DNA from: Chloroflexota bacterium
Lineage (GTDB): Bacteria > Chloroflexota > Anaerolineae > Aggregatilineales > Phototrophicaceae
DNA: 64,000 bases
Assembly: GCA_026708115.1 (NCBI GenBank)
Contig: JAPOVL010000047.1
Coordinates: forward strand, 115,740 to 179,739
Direction: 5' to 3'
Part shown: piece by piece, positions 15,911-23,743 of the stretch
Position numbering within the stretch: the first letter of the stretch is position 1
How the letters are laid out: every line of letters starts with the position of its first letter
The notes under the pieces: model-generated
Told to the model about the DNA's origin: nothing
Database searches by the model: none
Seen by the model: only the letters and a program-made list of their open reading frames with translations
Translations under genes and position numbers: made by a program

Positions 15911-18445
15911 TCAATCACCAGAAGCCATGGCTTCGGTCACTCCCTTGATCACGCCACCCGTCAACATCATCGGAATAGCCTCGTCAGTCATGTGGCGGGG
16001 CAAGGCTACCGCGCCCGCGGAAATCTCGTCACTGACCTGCGCAAGCACACGCACGCGTGATTCGCCAGCGCAGACTTCGACGGCATCACCGTGAGCGATC
16101 CCCATATTCTCCGCGTCAGCGGAATTGATGATCGCGAAAGGAGACAGAATCCGCGGCTCGAGCAATAGCGTCGGGCGGAAACTTCGCTGTCGATTGTACA
16201 GACAGGTTATGGGCATGACGATGACTTCGTTCTCGCCAACTTCAATCTTCGCGGGGGTGGTCAGTTTCGCCGTTTTCGGCTTCTGGCCACGGTCGGCCGC
16301 GCTGGCGATTTGAATGCCCAAACCGCCCTCATTGGTATAGGCGGTGCCGCCATAATACTGGTCGCGGCCGCCGACATCGGGAAACTGTCGCTCGACCTTT
16401 GCCAGCGCTTTGTAAGTCATCCCGTCAAAGTCATCGACGCTCTTGCTCAATTCCAGCATGACTGTGGCGGCCGACGGTTTCAGGCGCGCTAGTCCCAGTG
16501 CCTGTCGAATACTGCCAAATAGTTTCCAGCCCGGCAGGGATTCGCCCATGGGACCTTGCGCCGTATAGAACCGCTGCACTCGCCGTTCTCCATTAACAAA
16601 GCTGCCATCGCGCTCCGCAAAGCTCTGAATCGGCAGCAGATGCTCCGCAAATACCGAGATACCGTCGTCAAACTGATTGGCAACGATGACAGTCTCGATC
16701 CCTTTCAGCCAGCCTCTTGCCGACGGGTCGTCATCTAGCAAGTCGGCCTGCGCCACAATCAATACCTTGGGTGGATTCGCGATAATGTCTTGCGTCGCGT
16801 AGGGCGAGTAGCCCAAGTAATGCAGACCCATGCCGTTGGCGCCGGGCAATACCGAGAGCAAACCATTGTTTGGCTTTCCAATATGCTGCGTTTCGATCAA
16901 GAAGTTGGCGGCCGCTTGCGCCAGGACCTGGCTGCCTTCCAGCGTCAAGCCCTCTGCCCCCGTCACAATAATGAGGTTGTCAGCCTCTTTCAATCGTTGA
17001 GCAATTTCCGCGTGATTCTTTTTCAAGTCGCGCATGACCGCGGCAGCTTCGCCGGCAGCGTAACGGATCGCATCCCCGGCGACCACCTTATCGTTGCGCG
17101 CGCCCTGAACGGCAAAACCTTCCAGGCGCGTATGGCGCGCGTTGGCGACGACCAGATAAGCGCCTCGATCCTGTGCCTGCTTGATGCGCAAGCGCCAAAT
17201 CGGCACTTCTTCTTCCAAATCGCTCGCGATGACCAGAATGGCGTCGCCCCGTCCCAGTTGACCGAGATTACTGCCAACGCCGACGCCAACCTGCGCCACT
17301 TCTTCGGCAGCGCCATGCGTCGGCGGCCAAGCGCCTAAGCGCGATCCGCCCAAGCCCTCTACCAGCTGGCGCAACTCCCAAAGATCTTCATTGGACATGC
17401 CGCTGCCAGCTATGGCGGCGATGTCGCCTCCTGCGTTCTTCAAGGTTGCAGCCAATTGAGGCAGAACCGTTTTCCAATCCGTTTCCCGCATCTGGTCACC
17501 GGACCTGGTCTGTGGGCTTTGCAAGCGATCTTCGCTGCGCGTGAAGTGATGGCCGAAGCGCGTCTTGTCACTGATCCAGATCTCGTTGACCCATTCATTT
17601 TGGCGCGGCATCACGCGTTTAATCATGGCTCGGCCGTCAAACTCTCGGTCCAGTCGCATGCTGAGGCTGATATTCTCTCCCGCACAATCCCAGGGAGAGA
17701 TGCTCGCTACTTCGTTCAACTCCCAGGGACGCGCGCCGAAGCGAAAATCACCGGTGGTTAACGCGCCCACCGGGCAGATGTCCGTGGTATTGCCGCTGAA
17801 ATAAGTATCGAAGCCTGGATCTGAATTGGTGATTATCTGCAGTCGACGCCCGCGCTCGTGAAAGGCCAGGACGTCGTCTCCCACGATCTCGTCCTGGAAC
17901 CTGACGCAGCGCGCGCATTGAATGCAGCGTTCCTGATCGAGGAATATCAGGTCGCCCAACGGATAATGCTTTTCCAGCAGTTGCTTATCTTCAAAATACA
18001 TCCGCGACGACTGTGGACCATGGCGCATGGTCAAGTTCTGCAGCGGACATTCGCCGCCTTTGTCACAAATGGGACAATCCAAAGGATGACTCGTCAGCAG
18101 AAACTCCAAGACGTCGTTGCGAGCGTCAATCACTTCCTGCGTATTGGTCTTGATGTGCATGCCGTCGCTGACGACGGTGGTGCATGCGGTTTGAAGTTTG
18201 GGAAAATAGCGGATCTGCGGACTGCCGTCATCGTTCAGCATCACCTCGCCGGTGGCGCGATCGCGCGCCGGCGTGCCCAACTCCACCAGGCACATGCGGC
18301 ACATGCCGACCGGATCCATCTTGGGATGATAGCAGAACACCGGAATGTCGTTGCCAGCATGCCATTTGGCGGCATCAACTAGGTTCGATCCGGCTGCTAC
18401 TTCGTATTCTTTTCCATCAATGTTGATCGTCACCGTGTCGGACAT
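15911..18445 (-). CDS. nuoG: NADH-quinone oxidoreductase subunit G
   Basis: Iron-sulfur subunit of the NADH-oxidising arm, 844 residues. N-terminal [2Fe-2S] N1b ligands are in CYHPKMDPVGMCRMC plus the later TACTTVV cysteine; the His/Cys set of N5 is in HPLDCPICDKGGECPLQN; N4 is in CIQCARC with the later CPVGAL cysteine. The extra cluster N7 found in E. coli and Thermus is missing: the corresponding region (SISPWDCAGENISLS) has one cysteine only, like the mitochondrial protein. The C-terminal half is molybdopterin-oxidoreductase-like without cofactor ligands. ATG at 18445 is chosen because GGAGG lies 5-6 nt upstream; a GTG four codons earlier overlaps that site. Confidence 0.96.
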   Translation of the reverse strand: MSDTVTINIDGKEYEVAAGSNLVDAAKWHAGNDIPVFCYHPKMDPVGMCRMCLVELGTPARDRATGEVMLNDDGSPQIRYFPKLQTACTTVVSDGMHIKTNTQEVIDARNDVLEFLLTSHPLDCPICDKGGECPLQNLTMRHGPQSSRMYFEDKQLLEKHYPLGDLIFLDQERCIQCARCVRFQDEIVGDDVLAFHERGRRLQIITNSDPGFDTYFSGNTTDICPVGALTTGDFRFGARPWELNEVASISPWDCAGENISLSMRLDREFDGRAMIKRVMPRQNEWVNEIWISDKTRFGHHFTRSEDRLQSPQTRSGDQMRETDWKTVLPQLAATLKNAGGDIAAIAGSGMSNEDLWELRQLVEGLGGSRLGAWPPTHGAAEEVAQVGVGVGSNLGQLGRGDAILVIASDLEEEVPIWRLRIKQAQDRGAYLVVANARHTRLEGFAVQGARNDKVVAGDAIRYAAGEAAAVMRDLKKNHAEIAQRLKEADNLIIVTGAEGLTLEGSQVLAQAAANFLIETQHIGKPNNGLLSVLPGANGMGLHYLGYSPYATQDIIANPPKVLIVAQADLLDDDPSARGWLKGIETVIVANQFDDGISVFAEHLLPIQSFAERDGSFVNGERRVQRFYTAQGPMGESLPGWKLFGSIRQALGLARLKPSAATVMLELSKSVDDFDGMTYKALAKVERQFPDVGGRDQYYGGTAYTNEGGLGIQIASAADRGQKPKTAKLTTPAKIEVGENEVIVMPITCLYNRQRSFRPTLLLEPRILSPFAIINSADAENMGIAHGDAVEVCAGESRVRVLAQVSDEISAGAVALPRHMTDEAIPMMLTGGVIKGVTEAMASGD

Positions 18446-18487
18446 TCTCGCCTCCACCTCAACAACAGCGCCGCGCCCTGGCCTTCG

Positions 18488-18805
18488 CTACCGGCGTCGT
18501 TTCGCCAACTCGATTCCCTGCAAAGCACGGTCGCGCATCACTTGCTCCAATAGACCCCAAGACGCGTTCGGGTCCATACCTTCAGCGATATCCACTGCCG
18601 CCTCGAAATCCGTTCTCGCGCGCTCGTACTCGCCGCGTTCAATAAGCAACTCTCCGCGCAGCACGTAGTGGGTAATTGATTCTGGCAGCGCCTCTATACT
18701 GTCGCTCAGTTCGCGAAAGCGGTCATAAAAATCCCGTTCGCGCTCTAGCGGACTTTGAAACGCCTTCTTCAAGATTCGCCATACTAAACCGGACCGAACC
18801 TTCAC
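18488..18805 (-). CDS. Small TPR-like protein encoded between nuoF and nuoG
   Basis: A 105-residue, fully hydrophilic and strongly charged protein. It begins with GTG three nucleotides after the nuoF stop and ends 42 nt before nuoG, so it is an integral part of the operon. Residues ~43-75 fit one tetratricopeptide repeat (THYVLRGELLIERGEYERAR, then TDFEAAVDIAE), with helices predicted on both sides. It is not one of the 14 standard Nuo subunits. Possible roles are assembly factor or accessory subunit of the NADH-oxidising arm, suggested only by position. No enzyme motif or signal peptide is visible. Open frame, spacing and helical pattern argue that it is a real gene. Confidence 0.7.
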   Translation of the reverse strand: MKVRSGLVWRILKKAFQSPLERERDFYDRFRELSDSIEALPESITHYVLRGELLIERGEYERARTDFEAAVDIAEGMDPNASWGLLEQVMRDRALQGIELAKRRR

Positions 18806-18808
18806 GCC

Positions 18809-20077
18809 CTAATCGCCACCTGCGGACGCCGCCTGCACATGCTGCGCGAAATCATCCGGAAAGTGTTTGATGGTATGTATGATTGGGTTTGCGGCAAAAT
18901 CACCCAAGGCGCACAGCGTCGTACCTGCCATATTTTCAGCCACATCCGCGATGCGCTGGACATCATCCGGGCTCCCTCGACCATCCAGAATGCGATCAAT
19001 CACCTTGTCCAGCCAATAGGTGCCTTCGCGACATGGCGTGCACTTCCCGCAACTCTCGTGCTTGAAGAATTTGGTCACCTTGGACGCGACCCAAGTCATA
19101 TCGACCGATTCGTCCATGACGATGATAGACGCCGAACCGATAATTGTGCCGATATTCGCGCAATGTTCATAGCTCATCGGCGTGTCCAGGACTTCGTCGC
19201 TTAAGGGAACGATCGGTCCCGACCCGCCCGACGGCAGCATCGCTTTGAAGGCGCGGTCATCATACAGAGGCCCGCCGGCATGATCGTAGAGCAATTCGCG
19301 GAAGGTCGTGCCCATCGGCAACTCATAGTTGCCCGGTTTCTTGACGTGACCGCTGACGCAATAAACCTTGTTGCCAGTGCTCTGCTCGGTGCCGATCGCC
19401 TTGAAAGCTTCCGCGCCTTCCCGCATGATGAAAGGACAGTTGGCGAGCGTTTCAACATTGTTGACAACCGTGGCTTCCTTGTAGAGGCCGCCGCCTTTTT
19501 GCGCCGGAAACGGCGGTCGCACGCGCGGTTGCCCCAAATAGCCTTCCAAACTATTCAGCAAGGCGCTCTCTTCACCACAGATGTAGGCGCCGGCGCCAAG
19601 ATGCGTATAGACCTCGCAATCATAGCCCGAGCCCATGATATTCTCGCCAACGTATCCCTTTTGGCGCAGTTGCTCGATACAATCGTCAAGCTGTGTGCCG
19701 ATGTCCCAAAACTCGCCGCGCAAGTAGATATAGATCGCCTTGGCTTGAACGGCGTAAGAGCAGATCAACGAGCCCTCGATCAACTGGTAGGGATTCTTTT
19801 CCATGATTTCGCGGTCTTTGAAGGTGCCAGTCTCGCTTTCGTCAGCGTTCACCGTGACGTACTTGAGCGGCTCGTGCTGGGGAATGAAGCTCCATTTCAC
19901 GCCGGTAGGGAAGCCCGCGCCGCCGCGACCACGCAATCCGGAGGCTTTCATCTCGTCAATCACTTCGGACGGCGACATAGCCAGCGATTTCTTTAGTCCT
20001 TCAAAGCCACCGTGCTCTTCATAGACTTCCAGTTGCTCGATGTTATCAATTTCGCGCCCGCGCAAAAGAATATGCAT
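18809..20077 (-). CDS. nuoF: NADH-quinone oxidoreductase subunit F
   Basis: Flavoprotein subunit that binds NADH and FMN and carries cluster N3. The 422-residue protein shows the nucleotide-binding GLRGRGGAGFPTGVKW loop (~res 47-62), the FMN/NADH region NADESETGTFKDREIM, the GAGAYICGEESALLNSLEG segment, and the [4Fe-4S] ligands ESCGKCTPCREG with the later cysteine in TTLCALGD. No domain is missing. It sits between nuoE (36-nt gap) and the small TPR gene. Together with NuoE and NuoG it shows that this complex I can accept electrons from NADH, unlike the 11-subunit forms. Confidence 0.97.
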   Translation of the reverse strand: MHILLRGREIDNIEQLEVYEEHGGFEGLKKSLAMSPSEVIDEMKASGLRGRGGAGFPTGVKWSFIPQHEPLKYVTVNADESETGTFKDREIMEKNPYQLIEGSLICSYAVQAKAIYIYLRGEFWDIGTQLDDCIEQLRQKGYVGENIMGSGYDCEVYTHLGAGAYICGEESALLNSLEGYLGQPRVRPPFPAQKGGGLYKEATVVNNVETLANCPFIMREGAEAFKAIGTEQSTGNKVYCVSGHVKKPGNYELPMGTTFRELLYDHAGGPLYDDRAFKAMLPSGGSGPIVPLSDEVLDTPMSYEHCANIGTIIGSASIIVMDESVDMTWVASKVTKFFKHESCGKCTPCREGTYWLDKVIDRILDGRGSPDDVQRIADVAENMAGTTLCALGDFAANPIIHTIKHFPDDFAQHVQAASAGGD

Positions 20078-20113
20078 GCGTCGTTTCAGTTCCTTTACCG
20101 TTCGACAACTCGC

Positions 20114-20614
20114 CTAGCCGCTGGCAAGCTGCGCCGCTTCCTGGCGCCACTGCGCCAACAACTCGCGCATCTTTTCTTGACCCAGGTTCTCTACGTAGTG
20201 GAAATTGCATTGCAGCATGGGTGCCTTGTCACAGGCGGCCAGGCACATAACGTGCTCGACAGTGAACATGCCATCGTCGGTCGTGCCGCCCTCTTCGACG
20301 CCGAGCTCGTCCTTCAACCAGGCGTGAAACTCGTCGGCGCCCCTCAAGGCGCAAGGCAGGTCCGTGCACACTTGCAACCAGTACTTGCCTTTCGGCTTTT
20401 CCGAATACATCGTGTAGAAGCCAGCGATAGACTTGACCTGCGTTGGATCCATATCCAGAATCCGCGCAACTTCTTCCATCCCCTGCTGATTAATCCAGCC
20501 GTACTCTTCTTGGGCAAGATACAGCAGCGGCATCACCGCGGAACGTTTGGTTTCGTATTTGCCAAGATGATGTTGGATACGGTCTTGGTATTTCGGATTG
20601 CCGATGATCGCCAT
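20114..20614 (-). CDS. nuoE: NADH-quinone oxidoreductase subunit E
   Basis: Thioredoxin-fold [2Fe-2S] subunit carrying cluster N1a, 166 residues, normal length. The four ligands follow the family pattern: CTDLPC (C-x4-C) near residue 85 and CLAAC (C-x3-C) near residue 125. The N-terminal helical part includes the typical LPLLYLAQEEYGWI-like segment (here MPLLYLAQEEYGWINQQG). The ATG at 20614 has AAGGAAAC upstream. It is separated from nuoD by an 87-nt gap, which contains no obvious promoter or hairpin. Confidence 0.96.
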   Translation of the reverse strand: MAIIGNPKYQDRIQHHLGKYETKRSAVMPLLYLAQEEYGWINQQGMEEVARILDMDPTQVKSIAGFYTMYSEKPKGKYWLQVCTDLPCALRGADEFHAWLKDELGVEEGGTTDDGMFTVEHVMCLAACDKAPMLQCNFHYVENLGQEKMRELLAQWRQEAAQLASG

Positions 20615-20701
20615 CAATCAGTTTCCTTCAAAAGCGCGCCTGGCTCTAATGACGTACATTTGCCTGATTTCGTCTTCAGACCTTGTTGCTCACGATACGA
20701 T

Positions 20702-21970
20702 CTAACGATCGCAATCGCCAAGAACGATGTCGACGCTGCCGATAATCGCAACCATATCCGCCAACAGATAGCCGCTCGACATGACCGGCAGCGCGCTGAT
20801 ATGGATGAACGACGGCGTCTTAAAATGCACTCGACGCGGTTTATTGGCGCCGGTCCCGTGCAGGTAACAGCCGATTTCACCACGCGGGCTTTCAATCGCG
20901 CTGTAGATTTCGTCATCGGGCGCGTCATAACCATAGGTCCACAACTTGAAGTGGTGGATCACCGCTTCCATGCTCTGGCCCAACTCGCTGCGCAGCGGCG
21001 GCACATACTTGCGGTTTTCCGAGCGGTACGGTCCCTGCACCGTTTCAAGCCGGGCAACCGCCTGATTCAAGATTTTCATGCTTTCACGGAATTCTTGAAT
21101 ACGGATCAGGTATCGATCGTATACGTCTCCATGTTCGCCAAGCGGCACGTTGAAGTCGTAAGTCTCATAACCGCTGTAAGGCTGCGCCTTGCGCAAGTCC
21201 CAGTTGACGCCGCTGCCGCGCAAGGCTGGACCGGTCATGCCGTGCGCCAGCGCTACATCCGGCTCCACCACCCCTACGCCTTGCGCCCGGTCTTTCCAGA
21301 TCGGGTTTTGGGTCAGCAGCGCTTCGTAGTCGTCAACCTTGGCCGGGAAATCGTTCAGGAATTGCTTGATCGTGGGAAGAAACTCTGCTGGTACATCCCG
21401 CCAAACACCGCCGGGACGAATATAGCTGCTCATCATGCGCTGGCCCGAAAGCATCTCGAACATGCCCAGTACGCGCTCGCGCTCGCGGAAGGCATATAGC
21501 AGCACGCTCATCGCGCCCATATCAATGGCATGTGTCCCCAGCCAGACAAGATGACTGGCGCAGCGCGCCAATTCGAGACAAATCACGCGGATGATCTGAC
21601 CGCGTTCCGGCACATCCAAATCAAGCAGTTTCTCGACCGCGCAAGAATAAGCCATATTATTGGACATCGGCGACAGATAATCCATGCGGTCCGTCAGCGG
21701 AAGCGCTTTTTCGTAACTCTTGTCTTCCAGCGACTTTTCAATGCCCGTATGCAAAAATCCGATGTCGGGCAAACAGGTGACAATCTCTTCACCGTCCAAC
21801 TCGAGCAGCAGGCGCAATACGCCATGCGTGCTGGGATGATGCGGTCCCATATTGAGCAGCATGGTTTCACCGGTCATCGCCCGCTCGGAAACCAATCCTC
21901 TCAATTCATCCAGGCTGCCTTCCCATTTGCGCTGTTCTTCAATTGATTGCGCTTGCGCTGCAATTGCCAT
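20702..21970 (-). CDS. nuoD: NADH-quinone oxidoreductase subunit D
   Basis: Large peripheral subunit that forms the quinone-binding cavity with NuoB; related to [NiFe]-hydrogenase large subunits but lacking Ni ligands. The 422-residue protein shows NMGPHHPSTHGVLRLLLELD with the quinone-site histidine loop, PLTDRMDYLSPMSNN, SGQRMMSSYIRPGG, and the C-terminal ESPRGEIGCYLHG and ADMVAIIGSVDIVLGDCDR. The ATG at 21970 has GAGGT in front and lies 14 nt after the nuoC stop; the open frame extends 41 codons further upstream across nuoC, but that part does not resemble NuoD. NuoC and NuoD are separate, not fused as in E. coli. Confidence 0.97.
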   Translation of the reverse strand: MAIAAQAQSIEEQRKWEGSLDELRGLVSERAMTGETMLLNMGPHHPSTHGVLRLLLELDGEEIVTCLPDIGFLHTGIEKSLEDKSYEKALPLTDRMDYLSPMSNNMAYSCAVEKLLDLDVPERGQIIRVICLELARCASHLVWLGTHAIDMGAMSVLLYAFRERERVLGMFEMLSGQRMMSSYIRPGGVWRDVPAEFLPTIKQFLNDFPAKVDDYEALLTQNPIWKDRAQGVGVVEPDVALAHGMTGPALRGSGVNWDLRKAQPYSGYETYDFNVPLGEHGDVYDRYLIRIQEFRESMKILNQAVARLETVQGPYRSENRKYVPPLRSELGQSMEAVIHHFKLWTYGYDAPDDEIYSAIESPRGEIGCYLHGTGANKPRRVHFKTPSFIHISALPVMSSGYLLADMVAIIGSVDIVLGDCDR

Positions 21971-21984
21971 TGTGACCTCAGACT

Positions 21985-22554
21985 CTAGTTCTGCGCAAAG
22001 GGTTTGTGCTTGCGGATTTCCGCTTCGTTGAAGGAAAAGGCGACCGTCTCTTTGCCCAAGGGATAGTCGCGCCGATGCGGGTGACCGTGCCAATCCTCCG
22101 GCATCAGCAGTCGGCGCTGATCGGGATGACCGTCAAATGTAATGCCCATCATGTCGGCTATTTCACGTTCCAGCCAATTGGCGGCGGGCCAAACCACAGT
22201 CGCCGTCGGCAGGCGCGGATCTTCTTCCGCCGCGAACACTTTTACCCGCAGCCGCCGGTTATACAGCATCGAAAGAATGTGATAGGAGACCGCGAATCGC
22301 CCGGGACGGTAATCACTTTCGTCGCCGTCAAATTCGTCGCCGTAGTCGTCAGGATAATAGTCGACAGCGCTTACATCGGAGAGCATGTTATACACCAACC
22401 CGGAACTGACGCGCAGGAAATCCAGCACCTCGGGCAAGCGCGCGGGTTCCACGACCAGTGTCGTCTCTCCGCGAAATTGTTTCACATGCAAGACGGCATC
22501 ACCAAATGCGTCTCGCGCTGCTGATACCGGGTCTCTTGCTGCCGGAATTTCCAT
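21985..22554 (-). CDS. nuoC: NADH-quinone oxidoreductase subunit C
   Basis: Peripheral-arm connecting subunit without cofactor, 189 residues. The family signature is clear: WLEREIADMMGITFDGHPDQRRLLMPEDW would be one continuous stretch; its core REIADMMGI and the FDGHPD loop sit near residue 135-150, followed by HPHRRDYPLGKE. An acidic loop (about residues 65-85, rich in Asp/Glu/Tyr) is an insertion relative to E. coli. Start choice is between ATG at 22554 and TTG two codons upstream; one GAGG site could serve either. It lies 44 nt after nuoB and 14 nt before nuoD. Confidence 0.95.
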   Translation of the reverse strand: MEIPAARDPVSAARDAFGDAVLHVKQFRGETTLVVEPARLPEVLDFLRVSSGLVYNMLSDVSAVDYYPDDYGDEFDGDESDYRPGRFAVSYHILSMLYNRRLRVKVFAAEEDPRLPTATVVWPAANWLEREIADMMGITFDGHPDQRRLLMPEDWHGHPHRRDYPLGKETVAFSFNEAEIRKHKPFAQN

Positions 22555-22598
22555 TCCCAATGCCGCCTCAGTAACTGATCAATGTGTCCACGAACCGC

Positions 22599-23081
22599 TT
22601 AGGCCCAATCCGTGACGCGCTCGCTTTTTACCTTTTCGTGCAAGGTCAAGATGCCGTGCAACAACTGTTCGGGACGCGGCGGACAACCCGCAATGTAAAC
22701 ATCCACGGGAATGATCTCGTCAACGCCCTGCACAATCGCGTAATTGTTGTAAACACCGCCGCAAGACGCGCAGTCGCCCATGGAGATAACCCATTTTGGT
22801 TCCGCCATCTGGTCATAGAGCTGGCGCACGACTGGCGCCATTTTACGTGTCAAGCGGCCCGATACGATGAGCAGATCCGCTTGACGAGGCGTGGCGCGGT
22901 TCAACTCCATGCCAAAGCGAGACAAGTCGTAGCTTGAAGCTTGTGAACTCATGTATTCAATTGCGCAGCAGGCCAAACCAAAAAGCAGCGGCCACATGGC
23001 CCCGGTCCGCGCCCAATTGACAGCCTGCTCAACGGTGGTTGTGACAACACCCAGGTTTCCGAGCTTGGAGCTTACTCCCAT
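22599..23081 (-). CDS. nuoB: NADH-quinone oxidoreductase subunit B
   Basis: Peripheral-arm subunit holding the terminal cluster N2, which reduces quinone. Tandem cysteines in FGLACCAIEYM, plus cysteines in SMGDCASCGG and VAGCPPRPE-like IAGCPPRPEQ, give the complete N2 ligand set. The ATG at 23081 is preferred: AAGAAGGG lies upstream, whereas the in-frame ATG seven codons earlier has no ribosome site. With this start the gene overlaps nuoA by 10 nt, suggesting translational coupling. Length (160 residues) is ordinary. Confidence 0.97.
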   Translation of the reverse strand: MGVSSKLGNLGVVTTTVEQAVNWARTGAMWPLLFGLACCAIEYMSSQASSYDLSRFGMELNRATPRQADLLIVSGRLTRKMAPVVRQLYDQMAEPKWVISMGDCASCGGVYNNYAIVQGVDEIIPVDVYIAGCPPRPEQLLHGILTLHEKVKSERVTDWA

Positions 23082-23431
23082 TCCAAACCACCCTTCTTCC
23101 ATTCATATACGAAACCTACGACCAGGATCACCGTGAAGACCGCCATCACTGCCAGTCCATAAACGCCGAGGTCGCGCATGGAAACTGCCCAAGGCAAAAA
23201 GAAAATCACTTCTATGTCGAAAATAATGAACAAAACCGCTACCAGATAGAACTTGACCGGTAAACGGCGCAGCGCCGGACCAATCGGCTTCATGCCGCTT
23301 TCGTACGGCACCGACTTGCGATAGGTTGGCCGGTGCGGACCCATCACCCGCGAAATGTTAGCGATAATCAAAGCCAGCGCAGACGCAATGACCAGCAGGG
23401 CGGCGACAGGGCCAAATTCGAGAACGGTCAT
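23072..23431 (-). CDS. nuoA: NADH-quinone oxidoreductase subunit A
   Basis: Three-helix membrane subunit at the interface of the two arms, 119 residues. Visible signatures are the YESGMKPIGPALRRLPVKFY loop (cysteine of the classic YECG motif is replaced by serine here) and LFIIFDIEVIFFLPWAV in helix 2 with the conserved acidic pair. First gene of the nuo operon; its promoter is 50-80 nt upstream. It overlaps the start of nuoB. Identity is not in doubt. Confidence 0.96.
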   Translation of the reverse strand: MTVLEFGPVAALLVIASALALIIANISRVMGPHRPTYRKSVPYESGMKPIGPALRRLPVKFYLVAVLFIIFDIEVIFFLPWAVSMRDLGVYGLAVMAVFTVILVVGFVYEWKKGGLEWE

Positions 23432-23481
23432 ACGGGCATTCCAACCGTTTGTGCTTTTTGGAACAAATCAAGACTTCACAG

Positions 23482-23510
23482 AGATTAGCATACAATTTCG
23501 GCAAAATCAA
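23482..23510 (-). promoter_or_regulatory. Promoter of the nuo operon
   Basis: Minus-strand TTGATT and TAATCT separated by 17 nt, about 50 nt upstream of the nuoA start codon and downstream of the rpoB terminator. The sequence between terminator and nuoA (about 250 nt) holds no gene. Confidence 0.55.
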
Positions 23511-23680
23511 GCAAGGCTGGAGGCGGCTTCGGGCCGATTTCAGCCCCGACGATAATTCTACCCCAGGCAAGCGACATTGCGCGAGACCGGAATGACTCAA
23601 TCAAACACGCTGATTCCACGTTCTACACGCCTTTGACGATTTATGGAGAATCGCATGTTTGAGCCACTGTACAAATATCG

Positions 23681-23719
23681 CCCAAAAAAGACAAAGGCGC
23701 ACCAAATGATGCGCCCTTT
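23681..23719 (-). terminator. Rho-independent terminator of rpoB
   Basis: On the minus strand AAAGGGCGCA pairs with TGCGCCTTT (one bulged base) around an 8-nt loop and is followed by GTCTTTTTTGGG. It lies about 25 nt after the rpoB stop and separates rpoB from the nuo operon. Confidence 0.85.
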
Positions 23720-23743
23720 AGATGTGCTGCCGCAATTCCCAAA

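Noticed and set aside
20702..22093. NuoD extended by 41 residues at its N-terminus
   Set aside because: The extension overlaps nuoC, resembles nothing, and a GAGGT site precedes the internal ATG at 21970.
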